Shown: one piece after another, positions 16,593-24,720 of the stretch
Position numbering within the stretch: the first letter of the stretch is position 1
How the letters are laid out: the number at the start of each line of letters is the position of its first letter
From: JACKAN01 sp964502735
Lineage (GTDB): Bacteria; Bdellovibrionota; Bdellovibrionia; Bdellovibrionales; UBA1609
Assembly (NCBI GenBank): GCA_964502735.1
Contig: CAZCYD010000026.1
Coordinates: forward strand, 1-35,637
DNA: 35,637 nt
Direction: 5' to 3'
Program-made: the position numbers and the translations under genes
Notes under the pieces: generated by a model
Seen by the model: the letters and a program-made list of their open reading frames with translations, nothing else
Databases searched by the model: none
What the model was told of the DNA's origin: nothing

Positions 16593-16638
16593 TTCGGCCC
16601 TCAAAATGCCTTTATTTTGTAAAGTAGAAGAGGAATAA

Positions 16639-17016
16639 ATGCCAACTATTAATCAGCTAATTCGCAAGCAGCGAAAGATGCAAAAAGATAAATCTAAATC
16701 ACCGGCTCTCACAAGTTGTCCGCAAAGAAGGGGCGTTTGCACAAGAGTTTTTACCACGACACCTAAAAAGCCCAACTCGGCCTTAAGAAAAGTTTGTCGT
16801 GTGAGGTTGTCTAATGGGTTTGAAGTCAACTCTTATATTCCTGGAATTGGTCACAATCTACAGGAACACAGTGTTGTTCTTATTCGTGGAGGAAGAGTTA
16901 AAGATTTACCTGGAGTAAGATACCACACAGTTCGCGGTGTTTTAGACACACAGGGAGTCAACAATCGTAAGCGCGGCCGTTCAAAATATGGAACAAAACG
17001 GCCTAAAAAAGGATAA
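16639..17016 (+). CDS. rpsL: 30S ribosomal protein S12
   Basis: S12 sits at the decoding centre and sets translational accuracy. It is 125 residues, as is usual. TTTPKKPNSALRKVCRVRL carries both lysines at the streptomycin site (Lys43/Lys44), and GGRVKDLPGVRYHTVRG carries the second resistance site and the Asp that is methylthiolated in E. coli. All are wild type, so streptomycin sensitivity at this locus is expected. rpsG follows after only 5 bp, leaving no room for an E. coli-style S7 control site in the gap. Confidence 0.99.
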   Translation: MPTINQLIRKQRKMQKDKSKSPALTSCPQRRGVCTRVFTTTPKKPNSALRKVCRVRLSNGFEVNSYIPGIGHNLQEHSVVLIRGGRVKDLPGVRYHTVRGVLDTQGVNNRKRGRSKYGTKRPKKG

Positions 17017-17021
17017 TAGAG

Positions 17022-17495
17022 ATGTCTCGTAGGAAAAAGAATTACAAAAGAGAAGTATTGCCAGATCCCATTTACAACGATGTAAATATATCTAAGTTTG
17101 TAAATAGACTTATGCTCGAAGGTAAGAGATCCATTGCTCAGAAAATACTTTACGGTGCATTAGAAGAGTTAAAAACAAAAGTTCCTGGTGAAGAGCCTTT
17201 GACCGTCTTTAAGAAAGCCGTTGAGAACGTGAAGCCTTCTCTTGAGGTGAGATCGCGAAGGGTTGGTGGTGCAACTTATCAGGTTCCTGTTGATGTGAGA
17301 CCTTCTCGTCGCTTGGCTTTGTCTATGCGTTGGTTAGTTTCTTACGCTCGCGAGCGCGGAGAAAAGTCTATGTCTATGAGGCTAGCCTCTGAACTTACGG
17401 ATGCTTACAACAATCGTGGAAATGCCATTAAGAAAAAGGAAGACGTACACAAGATGGCAGAAGCCAACAAGGCATTCTCACACTACAATTGGTAA
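17022..17495 (+). CDS. rpsG: 30S ribosomal protein S7
   Basis: S7 starts assembly of the 30S head and contacts the E-site tRNA. The 157 residues end at SHYNW, the short C-terminal form also common outside E. coli K-12. GGATYQVPVDVRPSRR and LSMRWLVSYARERGEKSM are the conserved core. A terminator lies about 100 bp downstream, which separates this gene from the EF-G gene. Confidence 0.98.
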   Translation: MSRRKKNYKREVLPDPIYNDVNISKFVNRLMLEGKRSIAQKILYGALEELKTKVPGEEPLTVFKKAVENVKPSLEVRSRRVGGATYQVPVDVRPSRRLALSMRWLVSYARERGEKSMSMRLASELTDAYNNRGNAIKKKEDVHKMAEANKAFSHYNW

Positions 17496-17592
17496 TCTAC
17501 TGATAGCTTTTTGATGGAACTGGCCGCAATCAAGCATCGGTCAAGTATAATCTAGGCATGGTCCAGGCATGGTTATCAAAAATGTTGAACTC

Positions 17593-17620
17593 AAGGGAGG
17601 CGGTGTTAGCTTCCCTTTTG
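17593..17620 (+). terminator. Intrinsic terminator after rpsG
   Basis: A 9-bp stem AAGGGAGGC/GCTTCCCTT (17593-17601 with 17609-17617), a 7-nt loop, and the tail TTTGTTT. It would split the rpsL-rpsG transcript from the EF-G gene, which are joined in the classical str operon. Confidence 0.7.
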
Positions 17621-17634
17621 TTTATTATATCATC

Positions 17635-17663
17635 TTGATATTCCTAATAAATCTGTTTAGAAA
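17635..17663 (+). promoter_or_regulatory. Candidate promoter of the EF-G gene, close to its start codon
   Basis: TTGATA (17635-17640), a 17-bp spacer, and TAGAAA (17658-17663). Initiation would fall near 17670-17672, at the ATG itself, giving a leaderless or nearly leaderless message. That agrees with the lack of a Shine-Dalgarno, but the -10 is a poor match. An alternative -10-like TATTAT at 17623-17628 has no matching -35. Confidence 0.3.
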
Positions 17664-17671
17664 CATAGTCT

Positions 17672-19771
17672 ATGAATTATTTGGAACCTAAAAAACTCGA
17701 AGATTTAAAATTCACTCGCAACATTGGTATTATGGCTCATATTGATGCCGGAAAAACAACAACGACAGAGAGAATTTTATATTACTCAGGAAAGAGTCAC
17801 AAAATCGGTGAGGTTCACGACGGCGCGGCCATTATGGATTGGATGGAGCAGGAGCAAGAGCGAGGTATAACCATAACTTCTGCGGCCACGACGACGGCTT
17901 GGAATCAGCACAGAATCAGCATCATAGACACCCCCGGGCACGTGGATTTTACAATTGAAGTGGAAAGGTCTTTGCGTGTTCTGGACGGGGCGATTGCCGT
18001 CTTTGATGGAGTCAGTGGAGTGGAGCCTCAATCGGAAACAGTTTGGAGGCAGGCAAATAAATACAAAGTTCCAAGAATCTGTTTTGTAAACAAAATGGAT
18101 CGCGTGGGTGCTAGTTTTGAAACAACAGTAAGCTCTATTGAAGAAAAACTTAAGGGGCGTCCAGTCCCGGTTCAATGGCCCATCGGATCCGAGGAAAACT
18201 TCTGTGGAGTTGTTGATCTCATAGCAAATAAGGCATTGGTTTGGAAAAGTGAGGGGCTGGGCGAGACTTACGAAGTTCAGGATGTTCCGGCCCATCTGGC
18301 AGATGTGGTGGCTGTAGCGAGAGAAAAACTGATTGAAATCTCTACGGAGTTTGATGACGATTTAATGGAAAAATACTTGGAGGGTGAGGAGCTCTCGCCT
18401 AGCGAAATTAAGGCCGCATTGCGAGTTGGGACGCTTCAATTGGCTGTTCAGCCTGTACTTTGTGGGTCAGCTTTTAAAAATAAAGGTGTGCAAACTCTTC
18501 TAGATGCCGTAGTTGACTATTTACCAAGTCCTTTAGATATTCCAGCAATAGAGGGTTTTGATCCAGAGAATGAGAGTAAAGTCATCGTGTGCAAAACCAA
18601 CTACGACGATCCCGTCGTCACCTTGGCATTTAAAGTCGCCACAGATTCGTTTGTCGGCTCTCTGACTTATGTTCGAGTTTATTCAGGGATTCTAACTGTG
18701 GGCTCACAGTTGCTAAATCCTAGGCAAGATAAAAAAGAAAGAATTCAGAGGCTTGTTAAGATGCACGCCAACTCTCGTGAAGAGGTTAAAGAGCTTCGCG
18801 CTGGAGATATTGGTGCCGTAGTAGGTTTAAAATTTACGGGTACAGGTGATACCCTTTGTGAAACGAGAAAAAGGGTTGTTCTTGAGAGTATCCAGTTGCC
18901 GGAGCCAGTGATTTCGGTAGCTATAGAAGCCAAATCTAGCGCCGATCAAGAAAAGATGATCCAATCTTTGGATCGCTTGCAGAAGGAAGATCCGTCTTGC
19001 CACGTCCGAACAGATGCAGAGACGGGGCAAATGCTTTTGTCTGGTATGGGTGAGTTGCATTTGGAAATTCTGGTGGATCGACTTAAAAGAGAGTTTAAAG
19101 TTTCCGCTAATGTTGGCAAGCCACAAGTTTCTTACCGTGAAACCTTATTGGGGGTATCAAGGGGGCGGGGAGCTTTTGAAAGGGAGATTAGTGGAAAGCT
19201 GCAGAAAGTTGAATTAGAGTTTGAGGTTGAATCTCTGAGCCGGGGTGAAGGAGTTCGATTTGAAAGTCGAGTTCAGCACAGCTTTTTAACTAAAGAAATT
19301 TTGCGAAGCATTGAATTGGCCTCTCGTGAGTCAGCTGAAATAGGCTGCTTGGCGGGGTACCCCGTTATGGATATTAAAATATCTTTGGTTGGGTTTACAT
19401 ATTTCGAGGGTCAAACTTCTGAAATAGCCTGTAAGGTGGCCGCGGCCAACGCGGCAAGAGATGCATTGCGCAACAATTCCTCTCAGTTGCTTGAGCCAAT
19501 ATTCAAGATGGAGGTCATTACCCCAGAGGACTATATGGGTAGTATTATTGGGGACTTAAACAGTCGAAGAGGAAAAGTGAACAATATGTACAGTCGCCAT
19601 GGTTCTCAAGTCATTGAGGCCGAAGCTCCATTAAAAGAGCTTTTTGGGTACGCTACAGACCTCCGGTCTATGAGCCAAGGAAGAGCTAGCTTTGCCATGG
19701 AATTTCTACAATATGAGCTGGTTCCGCCGAAAGTTGAAAAGGAAATCCTTTCCAGTCTGGGAAGAATTTAG
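17672..19771 (+). CDS. Elongation factor G, atypical, resembling the EF-G2 (spdEFG2/mtEFG2) class
   Basis: A five-domain translational GTPase of 699 residues. The G domain has AHIDAGKTT (22-30), DTPGH (86-90), NKMD (140-143) and GSAF (265-268). Domains II and III are normal (GMGELHLEI at 458-466). Domain IV is not: the QSGGRGQYGHV stretch of translocating EF-G is replaced by GRGAFEREISGKLQKVELEF (498-517). Residue Phe578 stands where E. coli has the translocation-critical His583 (SYHDVD corresponds to TYFEGQ). Human mitochondrial EF-G2, a ribosome-recycling factor, has a similarly altered first segment. It may therefore recycle ribosomes with RRF and not translocate, in which case another EF-G gene must exist elsewhere. 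The family call is certain; the subclass is an inference. There is no Shine-Dalgarno and an in-frame TAG lies 4-6 nt upstream of the ATG. Confidence 0.9.
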   Translation: MNYLEPKKLEDLKFTRNIGIMAHIDAGKTTTTERILYYSGKSHKIGEVHDGAAIMDWMEQEQERGITITSAATTTAWNQHRISIIDTPGHVDFTIEVERSLRVLDGAIAVFDGVSGVEPQSETVWRQANKYKVPRICFVNKMDRVGASFETTVSSIEEKLKGRPVPVQWPIGSEENFCGVVDLIANKALVWKSEGLGETYEVQDVPAHLADVVAVAREKLIEISTEFDDDLMEKYLEGEELSPSEIKAALRVGTLQLAVQPVLCGSAFKNKGVQTLLDAVVDYLPSPLDIPAIEGFDPENESKVIVCKTNYDDPVVTLAFKVATDSFVGSLTYVRVYSGILTVGSQLLNPRQDKKERIQRLVKMHANSREEVKELRAGDIGAVVGLKFTGTGDTLCETRKRVVLESIQLPEPVISVAIEAKSSADQEKMIQSLDRLQKEDPSCHVRTDAETGQMLLSGMGELHLEILVDRLKREFKVSANVGKPQVSYRETLLGVSRGRGAFEREISGKLQKVELEFEVESLSRGEGVRFESRVQHSFLTKEILRSIELASRESAEIGCLAGYPVMDIKISLVGFTYFEGQTSEIACKVAAANAARDALRNNSSQLLEPIFKMEVITPEDYMGSIIGDLNSRRGKVNNMYSRHGSQVIEAEAPLKELFGYATDLRSMSQGRASFAMEFLQYELVPPKVEKEILSSLGRI

Positions 19772-20073
19772 CGAATGGTAAACTGGCGGAAAATGTGATC
19801 AATAAAACAGAAATTTGAGTCGAAAGACGAAAGTAAAGTCGAAAGAAAATAGAGGGACAAAAAAATAAGAATAAGTCTTTGACAAACTGCTAATTGTTAA
19901 AGCATACTCGCCCGTCTGTAGTACCTGTAGGTATTGGGTTTTAAGTCTTAAGTCTTTCAAACATGCTCTCAATCGGCATTTTGTAGAGATACTGAGCTTC
20001 GACACTCATAGGGAGTAGATCCAGCAGGAATTACATCTGAAAACATATAAACCTAGGTTTAAAGAGAGTAGAG
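19772..20073. other. 302-bp leader region between EF-G and rpsJ
   Basis: No gene is seen. The first part repeats GTCGAAAG-like motifs (about 19819-19846). A candidate promoter lies at 19879-19908, and about 160 nt of leader precede rpsJ. In E. coli the corresponding S10 leader binds L4, but I cannot recognise that structure here. Confidence 0.55.
19879..19908 (+). promoter_or_regulatory. Candidate promoter of the S10-spc-alpha cluster
   Basis: A perfect -35 TTGACA (19879-19884), an 18-bp spacer, and CATACT (19903-19908). It sits in the only large gap before the rpsJ-rplQ block, so it is the natural main promoter for that 13-kb transcript. Confidence 0.5.
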
Positions 20074-20391
20074 ATGCAAAGTCAGAAAATCAGGATACGT
20101 TTACGCGCGTTTGACCACAAGTTATTAGACCAATCGACTCGTGAAATTGTAGAAACAGCACGTCGCACGGGTGCAAGTATTGCGGGACCAATACCTTTGC
20201 CAACGAGAATAAATAGATACACAGTTTTAAGGTCGCCCCACGTAGACAAAAAATCAAGAGAGCAGTTCGAAATTAGAACTCACAAGAGATTGTTGGACAT
20301 TTTAGACCCCACACAGCAAACAATAGATCAACTTATGAAGCTGGATTTGTCGGCCGGGGTAGACGTAGAAATTAAATTACAAGCAGATTAA
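20074..20391 (+). CDS. rpsJ: 30S ribosomal protein S10 (NusE)
   Basis: S10 is part of the 30S head and, as NusE, binds NusG and NusB in antitermination. The 105 residues cover the whole family fold: KIRIRLRAFDHKLLDQS at the N-terminus, GPIPLPTRINRYTVLRSPHV with the long loop, then EQFEIRTHKRLLDI. It is first in the block that runs to rplQ, 14 bp before rplC. The NusG partner is encoded at 5042. Confidence 0.99.
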   Translation: MQSQKIRIRLRAFDHKLLDQSTREIVETARRTGASIAGPIPLPTRINRYTVLRSPHVDKKSREQFEIRTHKRLLDILDPTQQTIDQLMKLDLSAGVDVEIKLQAD

Positions 20392-20405
20392 TTGGAGTAG
20401 AGGCA

Positions 20406-21083
20406 ATGGTGGAAAATACAAGCGAACAACAAGGATCTCAGACGGAGAAATCCTCTTTGAAGTTAGAGGGCGCTTTTGCGACCAAGTTGGGAATGTCCTC
20501 AGTGTATGGGAGTGGTGGGGAGATGATTCCCGTAACTGTTCTCAAGTTTGAGCCATGGATAGTTACGCAAATAAAAACAAAGGAAAAAGAAGGTTACGAG
20601 GCTGTGCAGATTGCATCTCGACCTAAAAAAGCAAAAAACTCCAATAAGGCTGAGAGTGGTCATTTAAAGTCTGCGGGCTTTGAAAATGGAGCTCAGTACG
20701 TTTTTGAAATTAGACAGTCTTTGCCTGCGGGTGTAAAAGTTGGAGACAAGGTCAATATAGACACCTTTTCTAGGGGCGATCGAGTCAAGCTTACGTCCAA
20801 ATCTAAAGGTAGAGGCTTTGCCGGCGTTTTGAAAAGATGGGGTTTCGGGGGTGGTCCAGCCTCTCACGGATCTCACTTTCATAGGCAGCCGGGATCAGTT
20901 GGAAACAGAACGTGGCCAGGTCGGGTGATTGCTGGAAAAAAATTGCCAGGTCATTTTGGTTTTGAAAATATAACGGTAAAAAATGTTGAGATTGTAGATG
21001 TAATGCCTGAGGAGAATGTTCTTTTGGTTAAAGGAGCTGTCCCAGGAGCTAGAAACACTTTAGTTAAGTTGATGAAGGTGTAG
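20406..21083 (+). CDS. rplC: 50S ribosomal protein L3
   Basis: L3 is an early assembly protein whose loop reaches the peptidyl transferase centre. It has 225 residues. The core runs from GAFATKLGMSSVY to NVLLVKGAVPGARNTLVKL, with the conserved PGSVG and GKKLPGHFG segments. The first ~20 residues (MVENTSEQQGSQTEKSS...) are a polar extension absent from E. coli L3. The start is supported by GGAG 8 nt before the ATG at 20406, so the extension is probably real. Confidence 0.97.
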   Translation: MVENTSEQQGSQTEKSSLKLEGAFATKLGMSSVYGSGGEMIPVTVLKFEPWIVTQIKTKEKEGYEAVQIASRPKKAKNSNKAESGHLKSAGFENGAQYVFEIRQSLPAGVKVGDKVNIDTFSRGDRVKLTSKSKGRGFAGVLKRWGFGGGPASHGSHFHRQPGSVGNRTWPGRVIAGKKLPGHFGFENITVKNVEIVDVMPEENVLLVKGAVPGARNTLVKLMKV

Positions 21084-21086
21084 ATT

Positions 21087-21719
21087 ATGGCGACTGTAGA
21101 TGTTTTGGATTGGAATAATAAAAGAGTGGGTACTGCAGATTTAAACCCTGCAGTTTTTGAGGCCCCAGTAAGAAAAGATATTCTTCACACTGTTGTGCGC
21201 TGGCAGTTGGCTAAAAGGAGACAGGGAACGCACAAAGCGAAAACGCGAAGTGAAGTTTCTGGCACAAGTAAAAAACCCTACAAGCAAAAGGGTACAGGTA
21301 ATGCGCGAAGAGGAACTCAAAAGTCTCCTTTGATTGCTGGTGGAGGAGTTACCTTTGGTCCTACTCCTAGAGATTACGAGTACGATCTTCCTAAAAAAGT
21401 GAAGCAATTGGGTTTGAGATCAGCTTTATCGTACCTTATGGCCGAAGGTAGATTAAAGGTTGTGGATAACATATCTTCTGAGACTGGAAAAACAAAAGAC
21501 GCTTTTAAATCATTGGAAAATCTTTCTGCAGTGAAGTCTGTGCTGGTATCCTCTTCAATTGATAACAATTTTGATCGGGCGACTAGAAATATTGATTCCT
21601 GCCGCTACTACACTGTAGAGGGTTTGAATGTTTATGATCTTTTAAAGTTTAACAATGCCGTGATTAGCAAAGACAGCCTTGCGGCCATTGAGAAGCGTTG
21701 TGGAGTGGAGAAGAACTGA
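21087..21719 (+). CDS. rplD: 50S ribosomal protein L4
   Basis: L4 lines the peptide exit tunnel and in E. coli also represses the S10 operon. Its 210 residues show the tunnel-loop signature SGTSKKPYKQKGTGNARRGT and the following AGGGVTFGPTPRDY. The start lies 3 bp after rplC. The TGA stop shares its last base with the ATG of rplW, so the two are probably translationally coupled. Confidence 0.98.
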   Translation: MATVDVLDWNNKRVGTADLNPAVFEAPVRKDILHTVVRWQLAKRRQGTHKAKTRSEVSGTSKKPYKQKGTGNARRGTQKSPLIAGGGVTFGPTPRDYEYDLPKKVKQLGLRSALSYLMAEGRLKVVDNISSETGKTKDAFKSLENLSAVKSVLVSSSIDNNFDRATRNIDSCRYYTVEGLNVYDLLKFNNAVISKDSLAAIEKRCGVEKN

Positions 21720-21997
21720 TGTATAACACAATTAAAAAGCCTTTGATTTCAGAAAAAAATAGTATGCTTGCAGAAAATGGTGTTTACGTTTTCGAGGTAG
21801 ATAAAAAGTCCACTAAAGTTGAGGTTAGAAATGCGGTAGAAAAACTTTTTAGAGTAAAAGTTGAATCTGTAAGAACAGCAATCTGCCGTGGACGCTCCAG
21901 GCGTACAAAGTTGGGAGTGAGCAAAGTTCAGTACTGGAAGAAAGCTATGGTAAAACTAGCTCCAGGTGAAAAAATTAAGTTGTTTGAGGGAGCATAA
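21719..21997 (+). CDS. rplW: 50S ribosomal protein L23
   Basis: L23 sits at the tunnel exit and docks SRP and trigger factor. From the ATG at 21719, which overlaps the rplD stop by one base, it has 92 residues. It opens with MYNTIKKPLISEKN, the conserved N-terminus. GGAG lies 8-9 nt upstream inside rplD. The frame is open 7 codons further upstream, but those codons do not match the family. Confidence 0.97.
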   Translation: MYNTIKKPLISEKNSMLAENGVYVFEVDKKSTKVEVRNAVEKLFRVKVESVRTAICRGRSRRTKLGVSKVQYWKKAMVKLAPGEKIKLFEGA

Positions 21998-21999
21998 AA

Positions 22000-22824
22000 A
22001 TGGCAATAAAGAACTACAGCCCTACATCTCCAGGTCGAAGAGGAATGTCTGGATACGACTTTTCAGATTTGACTAAGAAAAAGCCTGAGAGAGCTTTGAC
22101 TGAAAGGTTAACAAAAAAAGCCGCTCGAGGAAATCATGGTCAAATCACAATCCGTCACAAGGGCGGTGGCCATAAGCGTAGATATAGACTGATTGATTTT
22201 AAAAGAATAAAAATCGACGTTCCAGCTAAGGTTGCAGCTATAGAGTACGATCCAAATAGAACTAGTCGCATTGCTTTACTTAATTATGCCGATGGAACTA
22301 AGTCCTATATTATTTGTCCTGTAGGATTAAAAGTTGGTGACACCGTTTTGTCTGGAGAAACAGCAGATATAAAGCCAGGAAACTGTCTGCCCCTTTCAAA
22401 GATCCCAACTGGAACCACAATTCATAACATAGAGTTGAGGCCCGGTAAGGGAGGTCAAATGGCTCGTGGAGCGGGAGCTTCAGCTATTTTGGCAGCTAAG
22501 TTGGGTGAGTATTGCCAGGTTAAACTGCCGTCTGGGGAAGTTAGACAAGTTCTTTCTGTATGTAAGGCCTCAATTGGTCAGGTTGGAAATACAGAGAATG
22601 AGAACATAAATATCGGTAAAGCGGGAAGGTCTCGTTGGATGGGTAAGCGTCCAACTGTTCGCGGTATGGCCATGAATCCAATTGATCATCCTCTCGGTGG
22701 TGGTGAAGGTGTTGGTAAAGGGCATCATCCTGTGAGTCCATGGGGGCAGCCTTGTAAGGGATATAAAACTCGAAACAATAAGCGAACTAACAACATGATT
22801 GTTAAGCATCGCAAGAGTAAATAG
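22000..22824 (+). CDS. rplB: 50S ribosomal protein L2
   Basis: L2 is a core 23S-binding protein near the peptidyl transferase centre and is required for subunit joining. At 274 residues it is of normal length. It has GGGHKRRYRLIDFKR near the N-terminus and NPIDHPLGGGEGVGKGHH near the C-terminus. The first His of the H-P-x-G-G-G-E-G motif (His229 in E. coli) is kept. The second (His231) is Leu here. rpsS follows after 14 bp. Confidence 0.99.
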   Translation: MAIKNYSPTSPGRRGMSGYDFSDLTKKKPERALTERLTKKAARGNHGQITIRHKGGGHKRRYRLIDFKRIKIDVPAKVAAIEYDPNRTSRIALLNYADGTKSYIICPVGLKVGDTVLSGETADIKPGNCLPLSKIPTGTTIHNIELRPGKGGQMARGAGASAILAAKLGEYCQVKLPSGEVRQVLSVCKASIGQVGNTENENINIGKAGRSRWMGKRPTVRGMAMNPIDHPLGGGEGVGKGHHPVSPWGQPCKGYKTRNNKRTNNMIVKHRKSK

Positions 22825-22838
22825 GTGAGGAGAATTTA

Positions 22839-23111
22839 GTGGCAAGATCAGTAAAAAAAGGTCCATTTGTAGATCACCATTTGATGGCAAAAATTGATAA
22901 AGCAGTGGATAGTGGCGATAAAAAAGTGATTAAAACCTGGTCCAGAAGATCAACGATAACTCCAGATGCGGTGGGTTTAACTTTTGCTGTACACAATGGT
23001 AAAAAGTTTGTTCCCGTTCATATTTCGGAGAACATGATAGGTCATAAGTTTGGGGAATTTGCTCCAACAAGAACTTTTCATGGTCACGGCGCAGATAAGA
23101 AAAAAGGGTAG
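22839..23111 (+). CDS. rpsS: 30S ribosomal protein S19
   Basis: S19 forms a head complex with S13 and contacts the A-site finger of 23S rRNA. The 90 residues include RSVKKGPFVD, TWSRRSTI and the C-terminal KFGEFAPTRTFHGH. The start is GTG at 22839 with GAGGAGA just upstream. rplV follows after 6 bp. Confidence 0.98.
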   Translation: MARSVKKGPFVDHHLMAKIDKAVDSGDKKVIKTWSRRSTITPDAVGLTFAVHNGKKFVPVHISENMIGHKFGEFAPTRTFHGHGADKKKG

Positions 23112-23117
23112 TTAGTT

Positions 23118-23450
23118 ATGGAAGTGAAAGCAAAGCTTAGATATGCGAGAGTTGGGGCCTTTAAAGCCAGGATTGTGGCCGATTTGGTGAGAGGAATGGA
23201 TGTCAACGAAGCCATTCGCGCTCTAACCTTCATGAAGCAAAAGTCGGCGGGAATGATGAAAAAACTTATCGAATCAGCTGTGGCGAATGCTGAGGATAAA
23301 AAAGTCATCGATGTGGACAATCTTTACATCAAAACTATAACTGTTGACGAAGGACCTTCTTTTAAAAGATTTCAGCCGCGAGCACAAGGAAGGGCCTTTA
23401 TGGTTAAAAAGAAGCAAAGTCACATAAACCTAACACTGGACGAGAGGTAG
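23118..23450 (+). CDS. rplV: 50S ribosomal protein L22
   Basis: L22 spans the large subunit with a beta-hairpin that narrows the exit tunnel together with L4. The 110 residues include VGAFKARIVADLVRG, the hairpin region FKRFQPRAQGRAF and the C-terminal SHINLTL. The hairpin has no insertion or deletion of the macrolide-resistance type that I can see. rpsC starts 5 bp downstream. Confidence 0.98.
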   Translation: MEVKAKLRYARVGAFKARIVADLVRGMDVNEAIRALTFMKQKSAGMMKKLIESAVANAEDKKVIDVDNLYIKTITVDEGPSFKRFQPRAQGRAFMVKKKQSHINLTLDER

Positions 23451-23455
23451 AATCA

Positions 23456-24121
23456 ATGGGTCAAAAAGTTAATCCAATAGGGCTAAGAGTTGGAGTTATT
23501 AGAACGTGGGACTCTCGTTGGTTCGCCAAAGGTCAGTCGTATGTAGATAACATTAAAGAAGACTACAAGCTGAGACAATATATAAAGCAAAAGCTCAAGC
23601 ATGCGGGCGTGGCAAAAGTAGAAATGGAGAGGGCAGCTAAAAAGTTGAAAGTCATAATTTCGACGGCTCGTCCTGGCGTTGTTATCGGAAAGAAAGGCAC
23701 TGGAATTGATGCGCTGAAGGCTGATTTGCAAAAGCAAACAAGCAATGAAGTTTTTGTTAATATTCAGGAAGTGCGAAAGCCCGATTTAGACGCCCAATTG
23801 GTTGCCGAAAATATCGCCCTTCAGTTGGAAAAAAGAATTTCTTGGAGAAGGGTTCTGAAAAAAGCAATGGCTGCCTCCGTTCGCAGTGGAGTTCGAGGAA
23901 TTAAGGTCATGGTGAGCGGACGTCTTGATGGTGCTGAAATCGCAAGAACAGAGTGGTACAACGAAAAGAGTGTTCCACTCCATACATTAAGAGCAGATAT
24001 TGATTATGGTGTAGCTGAGGCTTTAACGGGTTACGGAATAATTGGTGTCAAGGTTTGGATTTACCGTGGAGATGTTCTTTCTACTAAAGAAATAGAGGAG
24101 GCAGGTCGTGTTAAGTCCTAA
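23456..24121 (+). CDS. rpsC: 30S ribosomal protein S3
   Basis: S3 helps form the mRNA entry channel and has helicase activity with S4. The 221 residues show the N-terminal GQKVNPIGLRVGVIR, a KH domain with RPGVVIGKKGTGID, and the C-terminal domain GIKVMVSGRLDGAEIARTEW. Its last 14 nt overlap the start of rplP, and the GAGGAGG that drives rplP is inside this gene. Confidence 0.99.
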   Translation: MGQKVNPIGLRVGVIRTWDSRWFAKGQSYVDNIKEDYKLRQYIKQKLKHAGVAKVEMERAAKKLKVIISTARPGVVIGKKGTGIDALKADLQKQTSNEVFVNIQEVRKPDLDAQLVAENIALQLEKRISWRRVLKKAMAASVRSGVRGIKVMVSGRLDGAEIARTEWYNEKSVPLHTLRADIDYGVAEALTGYGIIGVKVWIYRGDVLSTKEIEEAGRVKS

Positions 24122-24515
24122 GCGTGTAAAATGGAGACGGCAGCATAGAGGGCGCTTTACTGGTTTGGCTACCAGAGGTAGCGACATCAATTTTGGCGAT
24201 TTTGCTTTGGCTGTTGTGGAAAGTGGTCGGTTAACTTCTCGTCAAATTGAGGCTGGGCGTATTGCTATTAGTCGTTCAGTTAAAAGAGGCGGAAAAATGT
24301 GGACGCGAGTCTTCCCAGATCGTCCTATCACTAAAAAGCCAGCAGAAGTGAGAATGGGAAGCGGAAAAGGAAGCCCTGAATACTGGGTGGCCTTGGTGCA
24401 GCCGGGAAGAATTGTATTTGAAATTAATGGTGTAACTAGACAGCAAGCTGAAGAAGCGTTTCGCCTAGCTGCTCACAAGTTGCCTGTAAAAACAAAATTT
24501 ATTGTTCGGGAGTAG
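24108..24515 (+). CDS. rplP: 50S ribosomal protein L16
   Basis: L16 organises the A-site region of the 50S subunit. From the GTG at 24108 it has 135 residues, beginning MLSPKRVKWRRQHRGR as the family does. The start sits 6 nt after GAGGAGG and overlaps rpsC by 14 nt. KKPAEVRMGSGKG carries the Arg that is hydroxylated in E. coli (Arg81). Confidence 0.98.
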   Translation: MLSPKRVKWRRQHRGRFTGLATRGSDINFGDFALAVVESGRLTSRQIEAGRIAISRSVKRGGKMWTRVFPDRPITKKPAEVRMGSGKGSPEYWVALVQPGRIVFEINGVTRQQAEEAFRLAAHKLPVKTKFIVRE

Positions 24516-24517
24516 TT

Positions 24518-24709
24518 GTGAAGTACTCAGAGATTAAAGATTTAACAGTAGAAGAATTAAGAAAGAGAATGAAGAGCATGCGTGAAGATTTTTTTGAATC
24601 AAAAATGAAGCTCTCGTTAGGTCAGTTGGCAAACCCTGTTTCTGTGCGAGCAAAAAGAAGAGACCTAGCTCGTGTGCAAACAGCCATAAATGCGAAGTTA
24701 GCGCGATAA
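24518..24709 (+). CDS. rpmC: 50S ribosomal protein L29
   Basis: A small two-helix protein at the tunnel exit next to L23. The 63 residues start at GTG 24518, with GGGAG at the end of rplP as Shine-Dalgarno. LTVEELRKRMKSMREDFFE and VRAKRRDLARVQTAI are typical. The gap to rplP is 2 bp and to rpsQ 11 bp. Confidence 0.95.
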   Translation: MKYSEIKDLTVEELRKRMKSMREDFFESKMKLSLGQLANPVSVRAKRRDLARVQTAINAKLAR

Positions 24710-24720
24710 AGAGGTAGAAG

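Noticed and set aside
17786..18295. 169-codon minus-strand open frame inside the EF-G gene
   Set aside because: It is antisense to the conserved G domain, so its length follows from codon bias of the real gene.
23563..23745. Overlapping minus-strand frames inside rpsC
   Set aside because: Antisense to the conserved KH domain. No independent evidence.
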